Assembly: GCF_032118995.1 (NCBI RefSeq) | Contig: NC_092666.1 | Location: 3,856,001 to 3,920,000, forward strand | Direction: 5' to 3' | DNA: 64,000 bases | Source of the DNA: Asterias amurensis | Lineage: Eukaryota; Echinodermata; Asteroidea; Forcipulatida; Asteriidae | Shown: positions 11,390-23,252 of the stretch, piece by piece | Position numbering within the stretch: position 1 is the stretch's first letter | Layout: each line of letters opens with the position of its first letter | Notes under the pieces: generated by a model | The model's database searches: none | What the model was told of the DNA's origin: nothing | The model's input: the letters and a program-made list of their open reading frames with translations, nothing else | Program-made: the position numbers and the translations under genes

Positions 11390-13905
11390 AGGTATTGGTT
11401 AATCACCACACTAGTAGGAAAAGCAAGGATGGGCAGATCACCACAAGGGAAGTATGGGTAGATCACCACAAGGGAACTATGGGTAGATACCACACTAGGG
11501 TTATAATGGGTAGATCACCACAAGGGAGTTATGGGTAGATCACCACAAGGGAGCTATGGGTAGATCAACACAAGGGAAGTATGGGTAGATCACCACAAGG
11601 GAACTAAGGGTAGATCACCACAAGGGAGCTATGGGTAGATCACCACAAGGGAACTATGGGTAGATCACATCAATGGAAGTATGGGTAGATCACCACAAGG
11701 GAAGTATGGGTAGATCACCACAAGGGAAGTATGGGTAGATCACCACAAGGGAGTATGGGTCGATCACCACAAGGGAAGTATGTGTAGAACACTACACTAG
11801 GGTTAGTATGGGTAGTTCACCACAAGGGAAGTACGGATAGACCACCCCACTAGGGTCAGTATGGGTAGATCACCACAAGGGAAGTATGGGTATCACCACA
11901 CTAGGGTTAGTATGGGTAGATCACCACAAGGGAAGTATGGGTCGATCACCACAAGGGAAGTGTGTGTAGAACACCACACTAGGGTTAGTATGGGTAGTTC
12001 ACCACACTAGGATTATAATGGGTTGATCACCACAAGGGATGTTTGGGTAGATCACCACAAGGGAAGTATGGGTAGATCACCACAAGGGAAGTATGGGTCG
12101 ATCACCACAAGGGAAGTATGGGTAGCTCACCAAAAGGGAATTATGGGTCGATCACCACAAGGGAAGTATGGGTAGAACACCACACTAGGGTTAGTATGGG
12201 TAGTTCACCACAAGGGAAGTACGGGTACACCACCCCCACTAGAGTTAGTATGGGTAGATCACCACACTAGGGTTATAATGGGGAGATCACCACAAGGTAA
12301 GTATTGGTAGATCACCACAAGGGAAGTATGGGTAGATCACCACAAGGGAAGTGTGGGTAGATCACCACAAGGGAAGTATGGGAAGATCAACACATGGGAA
12401 ATTGAAGCATTTGAATTGATTGAGCTAATTAATGTACATCTAATAAAATATACAGAAACAATGCTACATGTATTTAACTAAGCCTACAACATTTAAATTT
12501 GGAATGTTGAATTTGATGATGCACTTCACAAGGGAAGTATGGGTAGATCACCACACTAGGTTAAGTATGGGTAGACCACCACAAGGGATGTATGGGTAGA
12601 TCACCACAACGGAAGTATGGGTAGACCACCACACTAGGGTTAGTATGGGTCGATCACCACAAGGGAAGGATGGGTAGATCACCACAACGGAAGTATGGGT
12701 AGACCACCACACTAGGGTTAGTATGGGTAGATCACCACAAGGGAAGTATGGGTAGATCACCACAAGGGAAGTATGGGTAGATCACCACAAGGGAAGTATG
12801 GGTAGATCACCACAAGGGAAGTATGGGTCGATCACCACAACGGAAGTATGGGTAGGTCACCACACTAGGGTTAGTATGGGTAGTTCACCACAAGGGAAGT
12901 ATGGGTAGATCACCACAAGGGAAGGATGGGTAGATCACCACAACGGAAGTATGGGTAGGTCACCACACTAGGGTTAGTATGGGTAGTTCACCACAAGGGA
13001 AGTATGGGTAGATCACCACAAGGGAAGGATGGGTAGATCACCACATTGGAAGTATGGGTAGATCACCACACTAGGGTTAGTATGGGTAGATCACCACAAG
13101 GGAAGTATGGGTAGACTACCACACTAGGGTTAGTATGGGTAGATCACCACAAGGGAAGTATGGGTAAATCACCACAAGGGAAGTATGGGTAGATCACCAC
13201 AAGGGAAGTATGGGTAGATCGCCACAAGGGAAGTATGGGTAGATCACCACAAGGGAAGTATGGGTAGATCACCACAAGGGAAGTATAGGTAGATCACCAC
13301 AAGGGAAGTATGGGTAGATCACCACAAGGGAAGTATGGGTAGATCACCACAAGGGAAGTATGGGTAGATCACCACAAGGGAAGTATGGGTAGATCACCAC
13401 AAGGGAAGTATGGGTAGATCACCACAAGGGAAGTATGGGTAGATCACCATAAGGGAAGTATGGGTAGATCACCACAAGGGAAGTATGGGTAGATCACCAC
13501 AAGGGAAGTGTGGGTAGATCACCATAAGGGAAGTATGGGTAGTTCACCACAAGGGAAATATGGGTAGATCACCACAAGGGAAGTATGTGAAGATCACCAC
13601 AAGGGAAGTATGGGTAGATCACCACAAGGGAAGTATGGGTAGATCACCACAAGGGAAGTATGTGAAGATCACCACAAGGGAAGTATGGGTAGATCACCAC
13701 AAGGGAAGTATGGGTAGATCACCATAAGGGAAGTATGGGTAGATTCCCACAAGGGAAGTATGGGTAGATCACCACAAGGGAAGTATGGGTAGTTCACCAC
13801 AAGGGAAGTATGGGTAGATTCCCACAAGGGAAGTATGGGTAGATCACTACAAGGGAAGTATGGATCGATCACCACAAGGGAAGTATGGGTAGATCACCAC
13901 AAGGC
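11390..13905. repeat. 25-bp minisatellite, large array
   Basis: About one hundred units of agatcaccacaagggaagta plus tgggt. The left part (to about 13140) is mixed with a variant unit carrying cactagggttagtatgggta; the right part is nearly homogeneous, suggesting recent expansion. Interrupted at 12400-12530 by non-repeat sequence. Open frames across it (DLPILP-like peptides) are artefacts. Confidence 0.97.
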
Positions 13906-14167
13906 ACACCCCTGAAATGTCCTCTAACCTACAAAAGTATTGAAGTTTTTGAAACCTGCAAAATGTTCACATTCATACAAGGGTGTCACTATATTCTGCA
14001 TGCATCTCGAAAATTTTGTTAAACAGTTGAGGACAAAAACAGCTCAGCAAGATTTTGAACTGTATTTTTATGTTTTCAGTGGCTGAGAAAAACCACAACA
14101 TTAAAATTGCATGCCGCGATTTGCTGTGTATGAGATGGCCGAAAACCCCTTTGGGGAAAGTCCCATC

Positions 14168-14356
14168 CGGCTCTATAGACCTTTATCACGGTTTAGCCAT
14201 CTTGATTTTACTCAATTCCAAATCATTGTAACCAAACTGAGGCTAGGCGAAACAAGAGCTTGGCGCCATAATTGCGCGAAGAATATTAGCATTCATTACT
14301 TTTATTGGAAACAGGGAACATGGCCAAGATGGTGACAGCGTGATAAAGGTCTATTG
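14168..14356. mobile_element. Palindromic MITE, tagacctttatcacgg ends
   Basis: Left end tatagacctttatcacggtt with tagccatcttgat; right end gccaagatggtgacagcgtg then ataaaggtctat. The two ends are reverse complements. A second copy lies at 43618-43785. The flanking dinucleotide is compatible with a TA target, but this was not tested. Confidence 0.8.
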
Positions 14357-14499
14357 TTATGGCAACCAAGTTTGTAAACTCCATACTTTAGCAATTTTAT
14401 TGAATGAATGTGTAACAATAAAAAAAACCCGAAACATTGCTATTTAACTATTAAGCCTATGACATTTCAATTTGGAATATTGATTTTGATGATGCACCT

Positions 14500-15120
14500 C
14501 ACAACAAGGGAAGTATGTGAAGATCACCACAAGGGAAGTATGGGTAGATCACAACAAGGGAAGTATGTGAAGATCACCACAAGAGAAGTATGGGTAGATC
14601 ACCACAAGGGAAGTATGGGTAGATCACCACAAGGGAAGTACGGGTAGTTCACCACAAGGGAAGTATGTGAAGATCACCACAAGGGAATATGGGTAGATCA
14701 CCACATGGGAAGTATGGGTAGATCACCACAAGGGAAGTATGGGTAGATCACCACATGGGAAGTATGGGTAGATCACCACATGGGAAGTATGGGTAGATCA
14801 CCACATGGGAAGTGTGGGTAGATCACCACAAGGGAAGTGTGGGTAGATCACCACAAGGGAAGTATGGGTAGATCACCACAAGGGAAGTGTGGGTAGATCA
14901 CCACAAGGGAAGTATGGGTAGATCACCACAAGGGAAGTATGGGTAGATCACCACAAGGGAAGTGTGGGTAGATCACCACAAGGGAGCTATGGGTAGATCA
15001 CCACAAGGGAAGTATGGGTAGATCACCACAAGGGAAATATGGGTAGATCACCACAAGGGAAGTACGGGTAGATCGCCACAAGGGAAGTATGGGTAGATCA
15101 CCACAAGGGAAGTATGGGTG
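14500..15120. repeat. 25-bp minisatellite, second array
   Basis: About 25 units of the same 25-bp repeat as at 11.4-13.9 kb, with the variants tgtgaagatcaccacaag and caccacatgggaag. It is preceded by a flank (14440-14500) resembling the sequence that interrupts the first array at 12470-12530. Confidence 0.95.
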
Positions 15121-15226
15121 TGCACTGTCCTATTAAAAGTATTCTAAAAATTAAACCAACTCCTGTTCTGTAGATTTCTTTCCAGGGTTTCATCGTTGAT
15201 AGCTTGAGGCATGGTGGTAGACTCAC

Positions 15227-15267
15227 TGTAAGCGCAGAAACACTCTCCGTCTGGATGTAGCTCATAC
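15227..15267 (-). CDS. Small exon of unidentified gene
   Basis: A 41-nt exon between an acceptor (caactag, ending 15268) and a strong gtgagt donor (from 15226). In phase 2 to 1 it reads YELHPDGECFCAY. Joined to the candidate exon at 16892-17043 it keeps frame (GPMV-YELHPDG). If the donor were ignored the frame would run on to a TAG at about 15144. Family unknown. Confidence 0.5.
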
Positions 15268-15299
15268 CTAGTTGATGAAAAAAACAAATACAAAGTAAT

Positions 15300-16880
15300 A
15301 TTTAAAAAGCCGTACAAAGAAAACATCAAAATAATTTGAAGGAGCGTGGATGGCCGCTATTATTGCCCAGTTTTGTTCCTTAAATACTTCTGATGTCAAC
15401 CTACAATGTGATTTCACCGTTACTCCCTTATTTTAGGCATTTCAAATCAATCCAAGTACTCTAATCCTTGCAGGGCTAGAGTTCTTCTCACAAGATTTTT
15501 CCAGTTTGTGAAATATTCTGGACTCAAATATTTGAAATTTGGACTAATCATTCTGCATTGAACCAAGGTAACCAGAATGCTTTTGTTTGTTGTTCATCTT
15601 TGGGTTAAGCCCTGCGTGCAAATGAATTAAGGCATTCTAAATGGTTTTATCGTTTAAAAAGATTTGTGAATTTAATCTGAAGTCAAGTTCTTATAAGAAC
15701 AGATGACTTAGGGGTTCGGTGGCAAAGTGGAAACCCTACAATTGTCTCTAGTCAGTATGTGAGGAACTATTTATCGTACCTTGATGGTATTGTAATTCAT
15801 GTCTCTAGTCCATCATGTACATCAGTCTCTTATACTGGTGACATCAGAGCGCTTGGGCATGGTGAGATCTGCATGGATCATGTGGGTTTGCTTCTTCTCT
15901 CTGTTTGAAGGGTGATTCAGCAAGCAGTGGTCAGTGGATGCCAGGGTTGGGATGGCACATCAGGAAGGGCTGATGAAGCTTCATGAGATTGAGGGCACCA
16001 CTGATGAAGACCATCTCAAGATTTCATATTGTCACTGATACGTACTGATCTATGAGAGAAAGCAATGAGTTAATTACATGTGTGTAAGGGTTACATAAGG
16101 TGTGTTCGACTACTAATCCAAAACTAACAATGCAGGAGGTTCACAGACTCTGTGCATCAAACTACTCACAGGCTGATGTACATACCACTTGTTAACTTGT
16201 CCACTGCATTTTGGCTACTAAAACTTTGCAACCTACTTGTTTATAATGTATTTCAGGGTTGCTTTAAAACCCCATCGACCCCAACCCCCTTGACTTATGC
16301 TTGCGGTTTGCACAAATTTTGTTTCTGTACATCAAAAATAACGAAGCACACATTCTCAGCCAATCACGCACAAAGTCTCCTTTATTCTAGGCACAGAACC
16401 TCTCAGATGTAACAAATCATGAGTTTCATAAACTCTGTGCATCAAACTACTCACAGCCTGATGTAAACACCACTTCTTTACTTGATCTTTTGGCTTACTG
16501 AAAACTGTGCAGCCTACTTGATTTTAATCCTCATATTTCTTCCCTTTTCAGACGTGTAAAATTGATATTATACAAATGTGTTCGATCATCTAACAGTGTG
16601 CGAATGTAATTCAGTTTGACCAATAAATTGTCATCTCAGCAATTCGAACCCATCCCAGGCCTGTTTGCTTCTTGTTGAAAGGGCAAGGGCACCAAGACAT
16701 TTTTTTCTTGGTAAACGGCACCCTATGATGAAATTGCAAATTTGTACTGGATCATTTCGATGGCACCAAGGCAATGACCAGGGGACACGGAGGCAATCGC
16801 CTTCGTTGCCTGTGGAAGTATCCTGCCTGCCATCCCGATGACTTTAACCACCAGAATTTGAGTTGAATGCCTATCAACAT
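15300..16880. other. Intron with an exon-like decayed copy
   Basis: Around 15840-16010, minus strand, sequence resembles the candidate exon at 16892-17043 (shared ccactgaccactg-type core; peptide KLHQPFLMCHPNPGIH then a stop). Around 16150 and 16430 a block (ctgtgcatcaaactactcac) is repeated about 290 bp apart, a diverged direct duplication. Nothing else was identified. Confidence 0.4.
16660..16830. mobile_element. Fragment of the gcctccgtg/cttggtgcc repeat family
   Basis: Contains gggcaccaagacattt, ccaaggcaatgaccaggg and gaggcaatcgccttcgttgcc. Related blocks occur at 19250-19400, 19440-19530 and 56462-56640 in either orientation. This looks like a dispersed inverted-repeat element; ends not defined. 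Confidence 0.6.
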
Positions 16881-16891
16881 ACCTTGCTTAC

Positions 16892-17043
16892 ACCATGGGC
16901 CCCTTGCATTCTTGTTCCTGAGTTTGCTTGGATGTCATGAGAGGTAATGAAACACAGTGGTCACGCAGTGGGAAGCTGCAGTAAGGTTTTTGGTGTCCCA
17001 AGCAGAGGGTGACAAGATCCTTTGAGATGTCGCTTGGGTTCAT
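16892..17043 (-). CDS. Candidate exon of unidentified gene
   Basis: A very good acceptor (ctttttctttataacag, ending 17044) is followed by 50 open codons, MNPSDISKDLVTLCLGHQKP onward, Cys-containing, ending KGPM before a gtaagc donor at 16891. Phase 0 in, phase 2 out, which fits the exon at 15227-15267 downstream and the shorter reading of the exon at 19599 upstream. No family recognised. Frame and splice sites are seen; membership of this gene is inferred. Confidence 0.45.
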
Positions 17044-17754
17044 CTGTTATAAAGAAAAAGGCAAACAATTAAATATCTGCATCGTTTATTTGAAACCAAG
17101 CCACAACAATTATCAGTGCTACAGTCTAACAAAATGTTATGATGACAGGGCTCGAATTTCACAGCAGCCACTGACGTCGTTGCCCTTCCAAGTGGCAAAG
17201 ATGTGCCTTGAAAATAACCAAACATTACGGCCAAGTTTGCCGTGCCCTTTTACCCCATGGCCTTTTAGCGCCTTGTTCACCTTTTAAATCCAAGATCCAC
17301 CGCCGTCTATCGATCTGACCATGCCGCCAATTAATCCACAACATTCGGGATCAGTGGTTTTGTTTATGCTGAAATGGTTTGCACAAAAATGTTTGCACAA
17401 TCAGTCGATCTACCAAGAAAAGTTTGTGCACTTGCCGATCGTCGTACAGGAATGGTTTGTGCAATTGCGTGCAGGAATAGTTTGCGAAATTTGCCAATCG
17501 TCCAGGATTGGTTTTTAAAACATTTACCCTGTGAGCATAAAATGTTTGTGCTTCGCTTCAATTTTCTTGTTTTGTAAATATCGCAAGTTTAAACATTCTT
17601 TGCCCTTGAACAATTTTCTGTTTGGCCTTGGTGCCTAGCTTTCCTTTGGCCTTGGTGTCCTTCAAAGATTGCACCTATAAGGCCAAAGTGATGAAATTCC
17701 AGGCCTGTGATGAAGAAGAGGTCATCCCCTTCTGCAGTATCCTATCAGACACTC

Positions 17755-18235
17755 TTAGACGCTGAAGAGTTTAAACTTAGTACTAAACTGGCCATGGTGC
17801 AGAAACATGGACCCTCCTCAAATCTGACCACAATCAACCAGAATCGTTCCACATGAGGTGTCAACGATCAATTCTCGGCATCCAGTGGTTTCACTTCGTC
17901 AACAACAATGAGGTCACCCAAAGAACATGTCTGCCCCCCCCCCCCCATCAACCAACTAATTCAACGCTGCGCTCTGCCTTCTTCGGTCATGTCGCTCGCC
18001 TTGATGACAACATCCCAGCTAAAAAAGCTCTAAGCATCTTTATCAACTCTAGGGGAGGCCTAGCACCATCTCCTGGCTGGAAGAGACCTACATGTAGAGG
18101 CCGCCCTCGATCATCCTGGGCCCAACAACTTGGCCGGAATCAACCACATGTGGCTTGAGGCTGTAGGACGTAGACACAGGAGATCGGCACGATGGACCCT
18201 TGCTGTCTCTGCGGTTGATTGATTGATTGACTCTT
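17755..18235 (+). mobile_element. LINE 3' end, truncated non-LTR retrotransposon
   Basis: Encodes a typical C-terminal tail of a non-LTR reverse-transcriptase polyprotein: AETWTLL, then FHMRCQRSILGIQWFHFVNN, then SAFFGHVARLDDNIPAKKAL and CRGRPRSSWAQQL. The reading frame is disturbed at a C-run (17935-17945). The 3' tail is a short ttgattgattga repeat, as found at the ends of L2/CR1-like elements. 5' truncated and dead. Confidence 0.88.
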
Positions 18236-18291
18236 AGAGATATTCCTGCACACAACGTGGTACCAGTACATGTAGGTGGAGATTTCAATGC

Positions 18292-18676
18292 TTAAAGGAA
18301 CACGTTGCCTTGGATCGGTCGAGTTGGCCTTTGAAAAGTGTTCTGTAACCGTTTGTTATAAAATGCATATGGGTGGAAAGATATTGCTAAAGTAGAATAC
18401 AATGCTCTACACAAATATGCCTCGAAATTGCGTGGTTTTCTTGTTACATCGTCGACTAACACGGTCGGCCATTTTTTGGAGTCAAATTTTTGACTCCCAT
18501 AAATGGTCGACAGTGTTAGTTTGCGACGTAAAAGGAAAACCGTGCAATTTTGAGATACTTGTGTGGATCACATTCTACTTTTGAAAATCTTTCTAACCAT
18601 ATGCATTTCATAACAAACGGTTTCAAACGCTTTTTATAGACCAACTCGTCCAACCCAAGGCAACGTGTTCCTTTAA
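18292..18676. mobile_element. AGGAACACG palindromic TTAA MITE
   Basis: TTAAAGGAACACGTTGCCTT at the left and its reverse complement ending CTTTAA at the right, with the same ctcccataaatgg centre as the copy at 9241. Directly follows the LINE fragment. Confidence 0.93.
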
Positions 18677-18900
18677 CTAGGTGGAGAAGATGTCCTACAC
18701 TCTTTCCACCCATCAACAAACCGGAACAGCACATACCTAGTGGACTTTGTAAATATAAGTTCAACCTTGTTGCATCAAACACTCAATTCAAGAAATCAAG
18801 CAGGAAATTATGGACCTCACAACAAAGTTTAACTCAGTTTACGTGCTCCAAAAGCCAAAACAAGCATAGCACGCTCCCTGAATTTCAAAGCACTCAGCCA

Positions 18901-19147
18901 GGGCCCAATTTCATAGAGCTGCTTAAGCACAAAATTTTGCTTTTTAAGCAAAAAATTCATTGCTTAGTAAAATCAGATTACCAGCCAAGACTCCACTCAA
19001 TTGTTATGCTAAGTAACAACAGCTAAATACTAGTCATAAGCAATGTGTATGGCATGAAATTTTGGCCAGTAACATGTGTAAAATAAGCGAGCTATTTTCG
19101 TGCTTAAGCAAACTTTTTGCTTAAGCAGCTCTATGAAATTGGCCCCA
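18901..19147. mobile_element. Palindromic MITE, caatttcatagagctgctta ends
   Basis: Left end gggcccaatttcatagagct, right end agctctatgaaattggcccc, with internal gcttaagcac and accagccaa blocks. This is the most complete copy of a family seen as halves or wrecks at 22650, 23062, 26843, 39548, 41494, 42690 and 55256. Confidence 0.9.
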
Positions 19148-19239
19148 GGACAAGCATTTACAAGATTTGTACACAATCCGAGTATCCAACTTCTTCGACA
19201 CACTGATTCAAGAGGCCGATACCATGTCAAACCAAGAGC

Positions 19240-19540
19240 CAGGCCTGATACTTCACGTCCCCTAGTCATTGCCTTGGTGCCCTTAAAATGCTCCAGTACA
19301 AACTTGCAATTTCATCATAGGGTGCCCTATACCAAGAAGAAAATGCCCTGGTGCCTTTGCCCTTTCAAAAGAGAAGCATGCAGCCCTGAAGAGCAGTACA
19401 TGACCTTCTCCAAACATCCTGTGCAAAGGCAGTGAAGGACAGGCCTGATACTTCACGGAGGCAACGAAGGCGATTGCCTCCGTGCCCCTGATCACTGCTT
19501 TGGTGCCTTTGAAATGCTGCGGTAGAAATCCTGTGAATGT
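19240..19540. mobile_element. Two partial copies of the cctgatacttcacg repeat
   Basis: The phrase ggcctgatacttcacg occurs at about 19241 and 19441, the second followed by gaggcaacgaaggcgattgc, a small palindrome. Both continue with ttggtgcc(c/t)tt(a/g)aaatgct. Same family as 16660 and 56462. Confidence 0.7.
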
Positions 19541-19598
19541 AATTTTAAATTTATATAAATACTAACTGAGTCAACTCAGACTACTTTCTAATTCTTAC

Positions 19599-19692
19599 CT
19601 TCGGTTGACCCAAAACAGCGGCCAGCCAGCGACCCAGTCTTCCCCTGGCAGTGAAGTCTGAGAACCAGATCCTCTATCAGAGTTGTTATCAT
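19599..19692 (-). CDS. Exon of unidentified gene, start uncertain
   Basis: Donor gtaaga from 19598. Two acceptors are possible: tttag at 19693 or gatag at 19674. With the second, phase 0 in and out, it reads RIWFSDFTARGRLGRWLAAV then LGQPK and links in frame to both the ATG exon at 20694 and the exon at 17043. With the first, phase 0 gives MITTLIEDLVLRLHCQGKTG and ends in phase 1. Phase compatibility favours the shorter form; a cDNA would settle it. Confidence 0.5.
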
Positions 19693-19729
19693 CTAAAATA
19701 AAAAACATTACATTTATGTAAAATAATAA

Positions 19730-19860
19730 GGAAAAGTTTCCGTATGGCGCCACCACTTTTTCACTTGATATGAAATAATATAGTATATAATTTACCTCAA
19801 TGAGATATCCCTTTTTGTAAAAATGAGTGAAAAAATGGTGGCGCCATACGGAAAGTTATC
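19730..19860. repeat. Inverted repeat around tttccgtatggcgccacc
   Basis: tttccgtatggcgccaccac at 19738 and its reverse complement tggtggcgccatacggaaag at 19833 bracket about 75 bp. A third, direct partial copy (aaaagtttccgtaccctgcc) is at 19995. Likely a small foldback element. Confidence 0.75.
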
Positions 19861-20693
19861 CAATAATAATTATAAATTACTGGGCTAGAAACATACACTG
19901 ACTGCAGGCACGTGGCCAGTGATTTTAGTGTTTGGCCAGTACCTGACAAGGGCTGCAGTCTAATGTTTTTAAATTGAGTCCTATAAATAATATTGGAAAA
20001 GTTTCCGTACCCTGCCTCCACTTTATAATTTATAATTTGCCCTAAAAGTAAAATTTGATTTCCTTTGTGAAAAATTTTTGACAGGATACAGAGAGTTTTC
20101 TATACAGCATAATATCAATTCAAAGACAATTTTAAAAATCATTGACTTTGATAGCCCTGGTAGGACGTCAGTCAGTGCCACTGCCACCCTGGGTATCAAG
20201 CTTCTTTACAATGCGAAAACAAATTTGACTCAAACTTGGTTTGTCCAAGCAGCAACACCAGTGCGCCCTCTAGTTCATAATATAACTCTATAAAAATAAC
20301 AAATAACAAAATTAACAAACAAGGACCTCCCTCTCAAACTTTTCAAAAAGTCTGAATGAGCAACATGTTATTTATTTTACTTGGCCTAATAAATTCCAAA
20401 ATATCATTCTTTTTCATCGTCTGTCCGACTGACCATTGACTGATTCATCAATTGATTTACAATACAGGACTCGTTCAAACAAGAGCAAAAACGAGGAATA
20501 ATTTATCTTGACAGCAACTTTGACAGCTCGCATTTCCAGGGTTCGATCGAGCAACAAGGGCACGAGGTTGCAACTTCCTTGACCGCTGTTTTGACCCCCT
20601 CAAAAATATATCAAAACATTTGTGGCACCGAACAAAATAATTAACACAGAATTTAACATATTGTTATATCAGAAATAAACAAAACAAACTTAC

Positions 20694-20822
20694 CATAATG
20701 TTCTCCAATATGGAATGAACTGCATTGTGTATGTTGGTCACATAATGTGATTCTGAAACGTTTTGAGTTGTCCGAGCCGTGAAAATTTTCAACTCATGTG
20801 ATTTTGGACCGCTCAGCGCCAT
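20694..20822 (-). CDS. First coding exon of unidentified minus-strand gene
   Basis: ATG at 20822 (context cgcaagATGGCG) opens MALSGPKSHELKIFTARTTQ and on to HSILENIM, 43 codons, ending in phase 0 at a perfect gtaagt donor (from 20693). An in-frame ATG at 20849 would add nine residues; the inner ATG has the better initiation context. No signal peptide. The family is not recognised. Later exons at 19599, 16892, 15227, 10349, 9935 and 1334 are assigned by strand and phase; at least one exon is missing between 15227 and 10434, where phases do not match. Confidence 0.6.
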
Positions 20823-20869
20823 CTTGCGAACTGGCCGCGATTCACACATCTTTGAATTAAATACATACG

Positions 20870-22640
20870 CCGACCATAATCAAGTTCCCCTACTGTTTTA
20901 AATTTTTTCTTAAGTCTTTGAGACATTTTTTTGTGCAAGAAATAGAAAAAATATGCAATTTCTTTTTAATGTTTGATTGTTTACATCAAATTTGACAGCA
21001 AAGACTTCAGGCGAAAACAAAATCTCCAGATGGCGGAGTGATATTTTTTTCTAAAATGTTGGCACGTAATACGAATTTAATTTTTTTCGTCGCACATGTG
21101 TTGTTATTATCATTTTTTTAATACTTGAAGTAATGTTTACTAAATTATTGGAATAGTGAAATTGTGATTCCTAACTAATCATGCCTTAGATAAAATATTG
21201 TAGTTCACAGGTGACAATTTACATATTTTTCTTCTTTATTATTTATTTTTGTACAATTTATTTTACTGCAGTATAAAAAAGTGACTTTTGATTATGCTGC
21301 TGTATACCAGTTCCTACATAATAGAGCTATAGAGTGTCCGTGACAACCAGTGAAATAAAAGGTGACTGCATGCTCTATTCCGTCATCCCTATGTTCCGAA
21401 TCCCCTGGTATAATTATCCAAGGGTTCCGGGATTTGTATTGGGAGGAATGCACTATAGGTGTGTCGGAATATAGGGATGTCGAAACTTATTGGTGCCGGA
21501 ACCAAATAAAAGATTAAATTAATTCATAATTTGTTTATGTTACAGTTTCACATCGAGGTTTGTAAAGAATAACGGGGTGAATACACGTTTAGCAGGCCTG
21601 TAACAGTGTACTCAATTCCAGAGTTCCGAAAATGACAAGTCACAGACAATTACTCGGTGGGATTCGAACAGTTCATTATTGTTTATAAAACAATAGAGGA
21701 GGCCAGTTCACTGGCAGTGTATGGGCACTAGTTCGGTTTTTATTTCCCCCTTTAGAAAATAGTTGTACATACAGACCTCAGAGTCACTAGAATAAACCCT
21801 TACAATTATGTGACTAAGGTTGCAGAAGAACAAAGAGCAAGTTGCTTGGGCCTACTATATGATGATTTCTATCTGCAGTTATTTATAACATATCTATAGT
21901 GCATTGCATGACATGCAAATTGCTTATTATTACTTGTACATAATGTCATTTAAAATTTATGGCAAAACTTTGCAAATTATTACTTTGAAACCCGTTTTCT
22001 ACACTGAGATTATTAATATCAAAAAGACTTAGGCCTGTAAACATGTATAAAGAGTCCGACTAAAACGACTGATTAATTAATATCGTTTAAATAAGACGGA
22101 GATATTTTTGTGCTCAAAACAAGTTTTTGGTATCAGTGCCCACTCATAAAGCACAGACTTGATAAGCACGGAAAAGTGTTGTTTGACAGAAAACAGGTCA
22201 CCAGCCAAAACTACATTACACTGTTGTGACTGGTACCTCAATCAATTTATGCTTAGCAAAGAAATTTGTCAAGCGGTATTTTTTGCTTAACAGCTTTATG
22301 AAATTTGGCCCATCTCAGCCTTTATGTCGAAAAAGTTAATGTTTGAGCCCTGTGAGAACTTGGCTTATGAAACTTTTCATAGCGCCCTCTATTGTCAAAT
22401 AGGTCTTCTATTTAATGTGTTCACAGTGTTTATAATCACCTTGAAAACACAAACAAATATTTAACCCCTCCTCCAAGTTTGTTATATTTTATAAGTTACG
22501 ATTCTCCTTAACTATTTTCTGAAAATGGCAAGCCTTTTACTCTTTCCGGGAATACTAATCCTTCCCTTGAACTAACCTTGTGCCATATTTTGCCCTTTTT
22601 CGGCACATTGGCACTTGACAATCGCCACTCGATCTTTTTG
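20870..22640. other. Intergenic DNA with an imperfect palindrome
   Basis: No gene seen on either strand. At 21380-21483, gtcatccctatgttccga and tcggaatatagggatgtcga form an inverted repeat. Just upstream of the ATG exon (20830-20870) there is no obvious TATA box. Confidence 0.4.
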
Positions 22641-22649
22641 CAGATATGG

Positions 22650-23248
22650 GCCTAATTTCATAGAGCTGCCTATTGCAAGTACCTAAGCACAGAAACATTG
22701 TGCTCTCCGGAATAAGGTTACCAGCAAAAGTATCATGTCATACAGTGTACAATTTGCGACCTCCTCATTTCAATTTTTGTGTAAGCAATCTTTTTTTGGA
22801 ACTTGGCCTATGAAAATGTTCATAGCGCCCTCTATTGTCAAACTATTGTGTCGACACTGTTTAGCACCTCAAAAACACAAACCAAAATTTAACCCCTCCT
22901 CCAAGTTTGTTTTAGTTACGATTCTACTTAACTACCTGAAAACGGCAAGCCTTTTAACCTTTCCGGTAATAGGCCCTACTAATCATTCCTTTGCACTAAC
23001 CTAAAGCCATTTTGCCCTTTTTCGGCACATTGGCACTTGCGATCGCCAAACGGTCTGTACTGCAGATCTAGGCCTAATTTCATGGAGTTGCCTAACCACG
23101 TAGGCCTACCTAAGCACAGACACATTTATGTGCTTAACCAGAATAAGGTTACCAGCCAAAGTATCATGTCATGTGTACAATTTGTGACCTGCTCATTCCA
23201 ATATTTGTTAAGCAATCTTTTCTGCCTATTTGAAATTGTGGGCCCTGC
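22650..23248. mobile_element. Two fragments of the tcatagagctgc MITE with a duplicated flank
   Basis: Fragments at 22650-22790 and 23062-23248. The sequence between, including gcgccctctattgtcaaa, ttaacccctcctccaagttt and cgg(g/t)aatactaatc, is itself a diverged copy of 22370-22640, so a unit of about 420 bp was duplicated in tandem after the MITE inserted. Confidence 0.7.
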
Positions 23249-23252
23249 AGCC

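Noticed and set aside
11500..12260. Telomere-like words (tagggttag) in the minisatellite variant
   Set aside because: Only one and a half TTAGGG units per repeat and no run of TTAGGG; chance within the unit sequence.
12548..13875. Open frames encoding repeated DLPILP/GDLPYFP-like peptides
   Set aside because: They are read-through of a 25-bp minisatellite in all frames; no splice sites or domain.
11390..15120. Possible CRISPR-like array of short regular repeats
   Set aside because: Units are contiguous with no spacers, in an intron-rich animal genome.
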